Notes: generated by a model from the letters alone, not told the origin. A DNA stretch of 16,466 bases from Caldifarciminota bacterium (GCA_027033555.1 JALVLE010000053.1:1-16466); one strand, 5' to 3'; positions 8,002-14,911 are shown, counted from the stretch's first letter. Numbers and translations: made by a program.

Positions 8002-9012
8002 ATGAAAATACTTCTAATAGGTAGTGGTGGATGGGGATTTAATCATCTCAGGGCGCTTGTTGCCAATTCAGAAGTCAGCAGGGTCTATGTAGCTGATTTA
8101 AACGAGGAGACCTTAAAAAAGGTGAAGACTGCCTTCCCTGATGTGGAAGTATCAAAGGATTACCGTGATTTTTTGCACAAGGTGGATGGTGTAATTGTTG
8201 CCACTCCTGCTGAAACTCATGTGAAGATAGCTCTTGAGGTAATTGAAAGAAAGCTGCCAGTGCTTATTGAGAAACCGATTGCGCTTACGGAAAAAGAGGC
8301 CCGCAAAATAATAGAAAGAGCGGATAAAAACAATGTACCGGTTGTGGTGGGGCACCTCCTTTTATATCATCCTGCTGTTATAAAAATAAAGGAGCTTGTA
8401 AAGAATGAAGAAATAGGTGCTCCATATTATATGTATTCCCAGAGGTTAAATCTGGGAAAAATAAGAAGGTTTGAAAATGTTATGTGGAGTCTTGCACCTC
8501 ATGATGTATCCATTGCCCTTTATGTGTTTGAAAAAAAGCCGCTCAGGGTAAGAGGATATGGAAGGTCGTTTATACAAAAAGACAGAGAGATTGAAGACGT
8601 AGCCTTTCTTGATATTGAATTTGAGGGAGGCATTCTGGCGCATATCCATGTCTCCTGGCTTGACCCCCATAAAGTGAGATTGGTAAAAGTTGTAGGCTCG
8701 GAGAAGATGGTGGTTTTTGATGATATGGCGCAGGAGGAGAAATTAAAGATTTATAATAAAGGTGTGGACTGGGATTTATACGGTAATAATATGCCCTACT
8801 CTCCAAATGTTGCTGTAAGGTACGGGGATATATTCTCTCCAAGAATACCACATGCAGAACCACTTAAAGAAGAACACAGAGATTTTATAGAAAGTATTAG
8901 AACCGGTAGAGAGCCGGTTTCATCAGGAATACTCGCAGTTGAGATTACGAGGATACTTGAAAATGCAGAAAGATCCATGAGAAGAGGAGGGGAGAGGATT
9001 AAGCTTCAATAG
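8002..9012 (+). CDS. Gfo/Idh/MocA family NAD(P)-dependent sugar dehydrogenase
   Basis: The N-terminal Rossmann fold begins at once with KILLIGSGGWGFNH (GxGxxG at 7-12). The ATPAETH turn (68-73) and the conserved EKPIALTEKEA (90-100, with active-site Lys91) follow. In the C-terminal half, VGHLLLYHPAV (116-126) and LAPHDVS (164-170, with His167) fit the substrate-side active site. At 336 residues it is a full-length member. Its best resemblance in my memory is to sugar-nucleotide dehydrogenases of surface-polysaccharide pathways (WlbA/GnnA-like), which oxidise a C3 hydroxyl before transamination, but no aminotransferase or acyltransferase is in the window, so the substrate is open. It begins 22 bp after the DUF4340 gene with a purine-rich AAGGGGG site and probably belongs to the same transcript. 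Confidence 0.9.
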   Translation: MKILLIGSGGWGFNHLRALVANSEVSRVYVADLNEETLKKVKTAFPDVEVSKDYRDFLHKVDGVIVATPAETHVKIALEVIERKLPVLIEKPIALTEKEARKIIERADKNNVPVVVGHLLLYHPAVIKIKELVKNEEIGAPYYMYSQRLNLGKIRRFENVMWSLAPHDVSIALYVFEKKPLRVRGYGRSFIQKDREIEDVAFLDIEFEGGILAHIHVSWLDPHKVRLVKVVGSEKMVVFDDMAQEEKLKIYNKGVDWDLYGNNMPYSPNVAVRYGDIFSPRIPHAEPLKEEHRDFIESIRTGREPVSSGILAVEITRILENAERSMRRGGERIKLQ

Positions 9013-9013
9013 G

Positions 9014-9076
9014 ATGTGCAAGTACTTCAAGCCAGATGGGCGGAAATATCTTGACAATTCAAAGGTGGCGGGGTAA
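9014..9076 (+). CDS. possible 20-residue leader ORF before the lipoprotein gene
   Basis: An ATG 1 bp after the dehydrogenase stop opens a 20-codon frame (MCKYFKPDGRKYLDNSKVAG) ending with TAA, 9 nt before the lipoprotein ATG and in the same frame. It lacks a clear Shine-Dalgarno and I recognise no family. It could be a translated leader that couples the two flanking genes, a remnant of a degraded gene, or chance. Confidence 0.15.
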   Translation: MCKYFKPDGRKYLDNSKVAG

Positions 9077-9079
9077 TAC
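9051..9079 (+). promoter_or_regulatory. candidate promoter for the lipoprotein gene
   Basis: A perfect -35 TTGACA (9051-9056) is followed, after exactly 17 bp, by TAATAC (9074-9079), a weak -10 (three of six consensus positions). Initiation about 7 nt downstream would fall on or near the A of the lipoprotein's ATG at 9086, implying a leaderless mRNA. This fits the absence of a well-placed Shine-Dalgarno before that gene. Confidence 0.35.
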
Positions 9080-9085
9080 AACAAC

Positions 9086-9670
9086 ATGAGGAGGTTTGTA
9101 GTTATTTTTCTGAGTTTATTTCTTCTCTCCTGCTCAGGGGCAACGTTGAGATATGAACACAGGCCTTATGTTTCAATAATTGCGACAAAGCCACTTGAAT
9201 TTGATTTTAAAGGTGCCTATCTTCAACCGGACTCGGGAGAGGTTCTTCTGTCTATACTTGGAACACGTCCGGATTTCGTTGATTTTTTCGGTGTCCCTTT
9301 TGATACCTTCTTCACAAGGAGTTTAGAAGTGGAGCTGGATTCAGTTAGAAACTGGAAAATGAATCCAGCTTCGCCCCTGAAGCTTAAATTTGTAGTGGAT
9401 AGATTTTATCTGGTCTATAAAATTGATGACATTGGAGAGCAACCAAACGGTGTAAGGTATGAATATGTTTTTGATTGTGATATAAAAGGCAGAGCCATAA
9501 TGATGATGCGAGGTGATACTCTCGTTGTACCTGTGCATGGACGCAGACATTCAAAATGGTTTTTATATCTCTGGGGAGCATGGCAGCCAACTCTTCAGGA
9601 TGAACTGGATATGATGTTTTCACAACTTACTGAGGAGATGGTAAAAGGTATTTCTCTCAGGCTTAAATAG
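9086..9670 (+). CDS. lipoprotein of unknown function
   Basis: This 194-residue protein opens with a classic lipoprotein signal: basic MRRF, a hydrophobic core and LLSC, with the lipid-modified cysteine at residue 16. The mature part is a mixed alpha/beta domain without recognisable catalytic motifs. A strand-rich middle (LKLKFVVDRFYLVYKI, about residues 99-114) and a final amphipathic helix are visible; this resembles in general style small envelope lipoproteins of the YajG/LptE sort, but I cannot assign it. The ATG is the first possible start, since an in-frame TAA lies 12 bp upstream. No good Shine-Dalgarno is visible; GGGG at 9070-9073 is 12 nt away. Its stop abuts, with no spacing, the stop of the convergent SAM hydrolase gene. 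It follows the sugar dehydrogenase by 73 bp, so a role in surface glycan or envelope biogenesis is conceivable but unproven. Confidence 0.8.
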   Translation: MRRFVVIFLSLFLLSCSGATLRYEHRPYVSIIATKPLEFDFKGAYLQPDSGEVLLSILGTRPDFVDFFGVPFDTFFTRSLEVELDSVRNWKMNPASPLKLKFVVDRFYLVYKIDDIGEQPNGVRYEYVFDCDIKGRAIMMMRGDTLVVPVHGRRHSKWFLYLWGAWQPTLQDELDMMFSQLTEEMVKGISLRLK

Positions 9671-10447
9671 TTATTCCACGATAAAGAGCAGGGGAGTAAG
9701 GACTGATATTTGATAGGTAGAGGATAGATTCTTTTCTCTCAGACCTATTTCAATGAACCCGGATGAGCCGCAATACATAAAAGGGGTGTTGTATTCTGCA
9801 TTATAAAATGACGAATGCTTTTCAGTCACCACTATACCCCGAAGCCTTATCTCTTTTATTCGGTGTATTTTATCGCAAGGTATATTTGTTATAGCATTTC
9901 CAAACCTGTCAATATGGAGTATGATACCCTGATAGGTATGCTCATCCAGTATTGGAAGTTCCCACCATGGTTTTATTATGGGATTTTCAAGAGGTTTTCC
10001 CAATGTGTGTAGGTCGTGCCCAAGTGAGATAAGCGCTCCAAGGGGTGCGAAAATGTCCCTACCGTGGAAGGTACTGGACTCAACGGGTCTTTTTAATAGA
10101 GAGGTATTGGTAAAGAACATGAAAGTTTTTTCTCTAAGAAAAGGACTCAGGAGACCGTTGTCAGGTGCGACAAAAAAATACCCGTTATATTCTCCGAAAA
10201 TCGCCTTTCTTTCACTTCCTACGCCGGGATCTACAACGCATACGAAGATGCTCCCTTTTTTGAAAAATTTATAGGATGAGTAGAGTATATAGGATGCCTC
10301 TATAATATTGAAAGGGGTGACGTTGTGAGTAAGGTCAATGACAGTGGCATACGAATTATATTCCCTTATCACGCCATGCAAAATACCCCTATAATGTGAC
10401 TCCCCAAAATCAGTGAGTAAGATAATATCTCTACTCTCTTTTTCCAC
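9671..10447 (-). CDS. SAM hydrolase (SAM hydroxide adenosyltransferase, DUF62)
   Basis: This family cleaves S-adenosylmethionine to adenosine and methionine using an activated water, and is homologous to bacterial fluorinase and chlorinase. The 258-residue protein has the diagnostic order: ILLTDFG (9-15), VVDPGVGSER (71-80), APDNGLLSPF (94-103) and STFHGRDIFAP (125-135). Asp73, Arg80 and His128 match the Asp-Arg-His triad proposed for the hydrolase, and no halogenase-type insertion is apparent, so hydrolysis is the better call. The start is GTG; no later Met precedes the LLTDFG strand. It overlaps the upstream DUF1232 gene by 17 bp in another frame, so the two are probably translationally coupled. 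Biological purpose in most hosts is unclear (SAM homeostasis has been suggested). Confidence 0.9.
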   Translation of the reverse strand: MEKESRDIILLTDFGESHYRGILHGVIREYNSYATVIDLTHNVTPFNIIEASYILYSSYKFFKKGSIFVCVVDPGVGSERKAIFGEYNGYFFVAPDNGLLSPFLREKTFMFFTNTSLLKRPVESSTFHGRDIFAPLGALISLGHDLHTLGKPLENPIIKPWWELPILDEHTYQGIILHIDRFGNAITNIPCDKIHRIKEIRLRGIVVTEKHSSFYNAEYNTPFMYCGSSGFIEIGLREKNLSSTYQISVLTPLLFIVE

Positions 10448-10937
10448 TTCTCAGCATTAAATCTGCAAATCTTATTACCTTTTGTTCAATATTGCCACCT
10501 AAAAGATGAAGAAGATCTTTAACTTTTAGTGAAAAACGATGAATATTTTTGATTACTTCAGGATCTCCGGGCCAGTTCTCAAGTAATATGTTTATATCTG
10601 TGTCAGCAAATAGAGAGTCAAGCGTGTAAAGTGTTATCAGTATGTCATCAAGATAGCCAAGGGACCCAAGTAACATTTCCGGGAGGATATCAGAGGGCAA
10701 AATCCAGTATGCCAGAACCATACTAAGTATGATTTTTCTTCTTACGTCTATCCGCTTATCTTTTGTTAGCCTGTAAAGGAGTACAAAAAGGTCAGGTGCA
10801 AGAAGTATTATTTCAATGCCCTTCTTCCCTAATTTTTTCTCCAATTTCTGGAGTTTTGTTTTTATTTTTTCTCTGAGCTTTTCGTAATACCTTTCGTATT
10901 GCTTTTCCTCAAACTCAAGAGGCGTAATGTCTTTCAT
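10431..10937 (-). CDS. DUF1232 (YkvA-like) membrane protein
   Basis: This 168-residue protein starts with a charged, probably coiled-coil N-terminus (about residues 8-45). A central hydrophobic segment follows with the DUF1232 signature LAYWILPSDILPEMLLG and then GYLDDI (about residues 73-97). The family's typical L-I-x-P-x-D-L-I-P core and the following L-D-D are both present. Function in this family is unknown. The ATG lies only 11 nt after the hairpin that ends the upstream gene's transcript, with no Shine-Dalgarno in between, so translation initiation is unexplained; the true start could also be further in. It overlaps the SAM hydrolase start by 17 bp. Confidence 0.82.
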   Translation of the reverse strand: MKDITPLEFEEKQYERYYEKLREKIKTKLQKLEKKLGKKGIEIILLAPDLFVLLYRLTKDKRIDVRRKIILSMVLAYWILPSDILPEMLLGSLGYLDDILITLYTLDSLFADTDINILLENWPGDPEVIKNIHRFSLKVKDLLHLLGGNIEQKVIRFADLMLRSGKRE

Positions 10938-10948
10938 ATAGCAGAGTA

Positions 10949-10972
10949 AAAGGGGAGCAAAAGCTCCCCTTT
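10949..10972 (-). terminator. intrinsic terminator after the secreted-protein gene
   Basis: A perfect 10-bp stem (AAAGGGGAGC paired with GCTCCCCTTT) encloses a 4-nt loop, beginning 2 nt after the minus-strand TAA at 10975-10977. On the minus strand the 3' arm runs into a short TTTT tract, so it can act as a rho-independent terminator, though the tail is short and read-through into the DUF1232 gene is likely. Confidence 0.75.
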
Positions 10973-10974
10973 CT

Positions 10975-12840
10975 TTATCTGTTCAGTATCTTAAAGGTTT
11001 TCTTATCTCTTGTTTTGAGGAAATACACACCTTTTTCTATAGATAGTCTATTTGAAGTGAGCCTTCCATGGAATACCATTCTGCCATCCACACTATAGAG
11101 GGAAACCGGTGTGTTTTTAATTTTATCATAGATGTAGGCGGGGAGGATACCGTGTGAAATGAGTATGAACTTTCCTGTGTGTACTTCGTTGGATTCTTTT
11201 TCCCCTATTGCTGCTGCTCTCCACTTGAGACCCATAGAAACCTTCGCAAGTTCGTTGCCATTATATGTCATATAGGCAATTACCCAGCTGTCAAGGTTCT
11301 CGTAGTAATCAAAGGCCACATCTCCACCTGTAGGCATAGAATCAGTTACATGTTCCATTACTATACTGTGATTCCCACTCCAGTCTGTTGAAACAAGATA
11401 AAGGTGTTTTGACCCTGATTGCTGTACCAAGAACAGGGTATCAGAAAGTCTGGAAAGTGTGGCTGGAGTTCCTATAAGATCAATTATATATGTACTGTCA
11501 ATAAATCCTATGTTTGCAGGATCAGAAACGTCAAGCTCTGAGAATTTAATAGGCTGAGAGAATCTGTAGGCAGCGGAATAAATTATGTTCTCTGTAAACG
11601 GCTTGTCGTCTATAGTAGAGGGTGCCCCTATTCTTGCATCCTGGCTGGATGAATTAACAAATACGCTCTGTAAAAGTTGCCAGTTGGAGTCAAATTTCAA
11701 AAGATAGGTTCCATCTTCTGGATTACTGCCATGCCGGAAGGCAGTTACCCACCATATTCCCGTCTCCTTATCAAATGTCAAATCCCAGTAATAAAGGGTA
11801 TCTGTGCCAGGAAGTGTTGTAACAGTATCAAAAACTTCAGTTTCTGGGTTGAATCTTATTACCATACCTGTAAAAAAGTTCATGATGTAAACCAGTCCAT
11901 TTGTAAAGGATGTCCCGTACCATGCATTGTTTGTATCAGGCAGAGCCCATCTATCAAGAATGGTTCCCAGCACGGGATATGAATATGCAAGAGCATAAGC
12001 AGTATCATTGCCAGGAGTTGGGTCACCGGAGAGACTCGTAAACGCTATAACATTGAAAAACTCACTGTCACTTGTAGCCTGGAAATTTTCGGTAAGCGTT
12101 ACGGTTAGTGTTTCCTGGGGTGAAAGGTCAAAAGTTGTTGAGCTATTATAGACCTCATTCCCTGTGGCTGTATCCGTTATAATGACTGTGAGTGGGATAT
12201 TTGAAATAGATGCAGATGAATTATTTACCACCACCACCTGTACAGGATGGGGGTCTGTACCCACATACCCTGTGGGAGAGATAATAGTGTCAACTGCCAC
12301 ATCGTTGGGAACGATGAGCTGACCAGATATTTCTATGTTATCAACTGCAAAAAATCCTGCAGATGAATCGCCCGCAATATATGCAAAACCTATCTGCAGG
12401 CTATCTGCCGAGCCTGCCATTGTATAGAGGTCAAAGGTATCTACCTCTTGAAACATGTCTCGGCTGAAGGCTCTTAAGATATTCCAGTCTCCCCAAGCCC
12501 CCCCTGTGTGGAATCTTACAATTATTATTGCAGAGTCTGTAGTTTCTACCTCTCCATAGAAGGATATGCCACATGTGAAAATAAGAGAGCTATGGTCAAG
12601 GGATATATCAACCACCGGGCTTACAAGGGTGTCTGCTGCAAGTGTATCAATACCAGGCCCATCAAGGTAAACGTAATAACTTCCATAGTCAGGTGGCTGA
12701 AGGGGAACATCCCACCCTGACCCAATAGTCCATGTATTGCCCACAATGCCGTGGTCATATATTGTCCAGCTTGCGGGTATTGCTCCAGATTCAAAATTTT
12801 CGCTCATAAAAACAAAAGACAACAACCATAGGACCCACAT
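10975..12840 (-). CDS. secreted multidomain protein with type IX-like C-terminal sorting domain
   Basis: This is a 621-residue exported protein. After a very short hydrophobic leader (MWVLWLLSFVFM), residues about 14-172 form a jelly-roll of the 'choice-of-anchor J'/MAM-like type (ENFESGAIPASWTIYD at the start; FFAVDNIEISG at the end). Residues about 175-285 look like a CARDB/APHP-type Ig-like domain. Residues about 290-545 are beta-strand rich and may be a propeller. The last ~65 residues have the pattern of a type IX C-terminal signal: VSLYSVDGRMVFHG, then LSIEKGVYFLKT and a final short strand KTFKILNR. Such tails direct surface attachment or release in Bacteroidetes-like bacteria. No protease or glycosidase site is visible; adhesion or surface coat is my inference. 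AGGAGG (12846-12851) sits 5 nt before the ATG, and an in-frame TAA directly precedes it, so the start is secure. It is 41 bp downstream of the Flp pilin gene. Confidence 0.85.
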   Translation of the reverse strand: MWVLWLLSFVFMSENFESGAIPASWTIYDHGIVGNTWTIGSGWDVPLQPPDYGSYYVYLDGPGIDTLAADTLVSPVVDISLDHSSLIFTCGISFYGEVETTDSAIIIVRFHTGGAWGDWNILRAFSRDMFQEVDTFDLYTMAGSADSLQIGFAYIAGDSSAGFFAVDNIEISGQLIVPNDVAVDTIISPTGYVGTDPHPVQVVVVNNSSASISNIPLTVIITDTATGNEVYNSSTTFDLSPQETLTVTLTENFQATSDSEFFNVIAFTSLSGDPTPGNDTAYALAYSYPVLGTILDRWALPDTNNAWYGTSFTNGLVYIMNFFTGMVIRFNPETEVFDTVTTLPGTDTLYYWDLTFDKETGIWWVTAFRHGSNPEDGTYLLKFDSNWQLLQSVFVNSSSQDARIGAPSTIDDKPFTENIIYSAAYRFSQPIKFSELDVSDPANIGFIDSTYIIDLIGTPATLSRLSDTLFLVQQSGSKHLYLVSTDWSGNHSIVMEHVTDSMPTGGDVAFDYYENLDSWVIAYMTYNGNELAKVSMGLKWRAAAIGEKESNEVHTGKFILISHGILPAYIYDKIKNTPVSLYSVDGRMVFHGRLTSNRLSIEKGVYFLKTRDKKTFKILNR

Positions 12841-12845
12841 TTACA

Positions 12846-12851
12846 CCTCCT
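12846..12851 (-). promoter_or_regulatory. Shine-Dalgarno of the secreted-protein gene
   Basis: On the minus strand AGGAGG is followed by TGTAA and the ATG. The same AGGAGGTGTAA context recurs before the Flp pilin gene, so the two genes share a near-identical translation leader. Confidence 0.7.
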
Positions 12852-12881
12852 TGTTGTGTTTGCTGTTATACCAACATTACA

Positions 12882-13064
12882 TTATGGTACATGGATGGCC
12901 AATTTCATCATCATAACATGGATGATTCTGGTTACCTGCCCTCCAAGAAAGCTGAATGCAGTAAAAGAAACAAGTGCTATTAAGCCAACAATCATTGCAT
13001 ATTCTACTGCTGTGGCGCCTTCTTCACCTTTTAAAAGGTTTTTAAATGCCACTATACCTTTCAT
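12882..13064 (-). CDS. flp: Flp/Fap-type IVb pilin precursor
   Basis: This is a 60-residue prepilin of the Flp family, the main subunit of Tad-type pili. A short basic leader (MKGIVAFKNLLKGEEG) ends with Gly16, after which ATAVEYAMIVGLIALV gives the processed N-terminus. Glu5 and Tyr6 of the mature chain are the conserved Flp pair needed for recognition by the TadV/FppA-like prepilin peptidase and for assembly. One hydrophobic helix (17-40) follows, then a short tail ending MMMKLAIHVP, so the mature subunit would be only about 44 residues. A longer in-frame start at 13109 exists, but AGGAGG at 13071-13076 is placed for the ATG at 13064 and the shorter leader matches the family. No tad assembly genes are in the window. 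It lies between a probable outer-membrane barrel gene and a secreted-protein gene. Confidence 0.9.
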   Translation of the reverse strand: MKGIVAFKNLLKGEEGATAVEYAMIVGLIALVSFTAFSFLGGQVTRIIHVMMMKLAIHVP

Positions 13065-13070
13065 TTTACA

Positions 13071-13076
13071 CCTCCT
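13071..13076 (-). promoter_or_regulatory. Shine-Dalgarno that sets the pilin start
   Basis: Minus-strand AGGAGG lies 6 nt upstream of the ATG at 13064. It supports the 60-residue prepilin rather than a 75-residue form starting at 13109. Confidence 0.75.
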
Positions 13077-13088
13077 CTGTTTGTAATA

Positions 13089-13117
13089 TATATAAACTAA
13101 CTTCTTCAATTTGTCAA
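13089..13117 (-). promoter_or_regulatory. strong sigma70-type promoter for the pilin unit
   Basis: On the minus strand a perfect -35 TTGACA (13112-13117) is followed by a 17-bp spacer and TATATA (13089-13094), matching the -10 consensus at four of six positions within a TATATATATT tract. Initiation near 13082 would give a ~18-nt leader holding the Shine-Dalgarno. The -35 box starts 2 bp after the stop of the upstream gene, which indicates a dedicated promoter for flp and the secreted-protein gene. Confidence 0.7.
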
Positions 13118-13118
13118 G

Positions 13119-14231
13119 TCAGTTGAGCAACCTTACAAAAATACCAATAAAATCGCCGTATTTATTTTTACTTACCCTGATGATAAGGTTTCTAAATAAC
13201 AGAAATTCGACACCATAGTGAAGGTATTTAAGATCGTCATATGCCATAAGTAACTGAATTACAAGCTCACCTCTGTATAAGGTGTGGGACATACCCAGAA
13301 ATGGAATCATGTGAAAAGCAGTATCCTTGTTTTGAAGAAAAACCCCGACACGTAGATATTGATTGGGGTGGACGTTAAAATTCCCTCCATAGGTTTGTGA
13401 ATTTGAGACTTTTTTGTAATATATATCCCCGTTGAATGTTTTACTTGTATAGAGGGCTTTGCATAAAAAAAGATGCACAATGGTATCTTTTTTAAAGTCG
13501 TATAACATTTCTGATAAGGTTAGGAAAACAAAATGTCTATACAAAAGGTTGATGTTTCCTAAAACAGGCATTTTTGCTGAATTCTTGATAGGCATTTTTA
13601 AAGTTACGTTTATGTTTCTGGTTTTAACCCCTAATAAAGGCCCCAGGAACGTGGATTCCTGGGTATATATGCCAAAAACACCTGTTTTAAAATATGGGAG
13701 GGATCTGGAGATATAGGTGTTTATATAGGCCATACTGTGGAATGACAAAGCACTATTTGCGGAAAAGACCCACCGGGATATTTTTGTATCCAGGTAGGAA
13801 GTAAAACATGAGGGGTTTCTGTGAAAAAGAGCAAGTGTTAGATGGCTTGTTTTGTTGTTTATTTGCCCCCCTATCAAATAGTTTTGTTTTGTAAATCTAT
13901 GGTTAATGGCCTCTGTATTGTAAGATAAAAACACTGTGTGGAAAGTATCTATTACTGGAGACGCGTAGCTTAAACCTATATAAGATGCAGAATTTTTGTG
14001 TTTTATTGACATGACATCAACAAGAGGAACTTTGAGGGTATCTATATTCGGGTTAATTGTCCAGGTATAATTTAGTGTGTCAACTATAAGGATTTCATTG
14101 TAAAAAGAAAAGCCTGTGTCCATAAGTACGTGCATAAATGTTTCAGGAAAAAGGAGATCATGTATGGGTGACACAGATGTAATTCCTTTGTGGCCTTCCC
14201 AAAAGCCCAATAGAATAAGAATTAGTTGCAT
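13119..14231 (-). CDS. probable outer-membrane beta-barrel protein, unknown family
   Basis: I do not recognise a family for this 370-residue protein. It begins with a short hydrophobic leader (MQLILILLGFW) and then shows, from about residue 85 to the end, many 9-11 residue stretches with alternating hydrophobic and polar residues, joined by short polar turns (for example LTLALFHRN, INLLYRHFVFLTL, LVIQLLMAYDD, FIGIFVRLL). This is the texture of a transmembrane beta-barrel, and the C-terminus ends in such a strand. Its ATG lies inside the end of pyrF (10-bp overlap), and an in-frame TGA sits 4 bp upstream of the ATG, so the start cannot be moved upstream; an AAGGA about 11 nt before the ATG may help initiation. 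The gene lies just before the flp promoter. A role as an envelope protein connected with the pilin or secreted protein is possible but rests on position alone. Confidence 0.7.
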   Translation of the reverse strand: MQLILILLGFWEGHKGITSVSPIHDLLFPETFMHVLMDTGFSFYNEILIVDTLNYTWTINPNIDTLKVPLVDVMSIKHKNSASYIGLSYASPVIDTFHTVFLSYNTEAINHRFTKQNYLIGGQINNKTSHLTLALFHRNPSCFTSYLDTKISRWVFSANSALSFHSMAYINTYISRSLPYFKTGVFGIYTQESTFLGPLLGVKTRNINVTLKMPIKNSAKMPVLGNINLLYRHFVFLTLSEMLYDFKKDTIVHLFLCKALYTSKTFNGDIYYKKVSNSQTYGGNFNVHPNQYLRVGVFLQNKDTAFHMIPFLGMSHTLYRGELVIQLLMAYDDLKYLHYGVEFLLFRNLIIRVSKNKYGDFIGIFVRLLN

Positions 14232-14911
14232 TTTTCAAGTATGTCCTTATACTGTTTAATTCTATCTATGGGGCTTTTGTGATGCGTAATATCCCTTCCC
14301 ACCACAATAAAGTCAGCTCCGTTTTTTATAGCTCTACATGGAGAGGTCTTTCTCAACTGGTCTTCTGTTTTAACGTCATTGAGTCTTATCCCAGGTACGA
14401 TTGCTTTTAGTGTGGGAAAAAAGGTTTTTATTTTTTTGACCTCAAGTCCTGAGCAGACTATGCCATATAAACCAGCTTCATACGAGATACTGGCAAGAGA
14501 AAAAACCGCATCTTCTATCTTTTTCCCATATAGGTTAAAAAATTCTGCTTCACCTATGCTGGTTAATACCGTCACTCCTAATAGTTTAATATGAGTTTCA
14601 GCCTTTTTTTGAGCCTCCTGTAGCATTTTCTTTCCTCCTTGTGCGTGAATTGTGAGAAACTCAATATCCAGTCTATTTAATATCTCCACAGCCGATGCCA
14701 CAACAGATGGAATGTCATGCAATTTCAGGTCCAGAAAGATTTTTGCCCCCATTTTTACCGCCTCTTCAACTATTGTGTTTCCGTATCGTATATATAGGGG
14801 AAAGCCTACTTTAAATCTTGAGGTGTAAGGCAAAAGCTTTTCAATTATATTCAGGGCTTCTTTCTTTTCATCAAAATTTAGTGCAATGATGATGGGATTT
14901 TTATTGTTCAT
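14222..14911 (-). CDS. pyrF: orotidine 5'-phosphate decarboxylase
   Basis: This catalyses the last step of de novo UMP synthesis, decarboxylating OMP. The 229-residue TIM-barrel protein shows the catalytic FLDLKLHDIP, with Asp61, Lys63 and Asp66 of the D-x-K-x-x-D tetrad region, the strand with Lys34 (RFKVG), VPGIR (172-176), Gln185 and VVGRD with the phosphate-binding Arg206. One oddity is that the first strand reads IALNFD where the family almost always has A-L-D, so the ribose-contacting Asp is Asn12 here. The catalytic tetrad is otherwise intact, so I expect activity. AAGGAG lies about 10 nt upstream, inside the YihY gene, whose end it overlaps by 11 bp. No other pyr gene is nearby. Confidence 0.95.
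   Translation of the reverse strand: MNNKNPIIIALNFDEKKEALNIIEKLLPYTSRFKVGFPLYIRYGNTIVEEAVKMGAKIFLDLKLHDIPSVVASAVEILNRLDIEFLTIHAQGGKKMLQEAQKKAETHIKLLGVTVLTSIGEAEFFNLYGKKIEDAVFSLASISYEAGLYGIVCSGLEVKKIKTFFPTLKAIVPGIRLNDVKTEDQLRKTSPCRAIKNGADFIVVGRDITHHKSPIDRIKQYKDILEKCN

Noticed and set aside
8570..8863. Open frame on the minus strand opposite the Gfo/Idh/MocA gene.
   Set aside because: It lies wholly within a confidently identified full-length dehydrogenase, and the translation is low-complexity without family features.
11677..11982. Cysteine-rich open frame on the plus strand opposite the secreted-protein gene.
   Set aside because: No Shine-Dalgarno or family match; it is the complement of a well-supported gene.
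13065..13109. Longer N-terminus for the Flp pilin.
   Set aside because: It would contain the promoter -10 and the Shine-Dalgarno; the 60-residue form fits the family leader.
13642..13663. Perfect 8-bp inverted repeat (CCCAGGAA/TTCCTGGG, 6-nt loop).
   Set aside because: It lies inside the coding region of the barrel-like gene with no T-tract on either strand, so it is not a terminator; probably chance.
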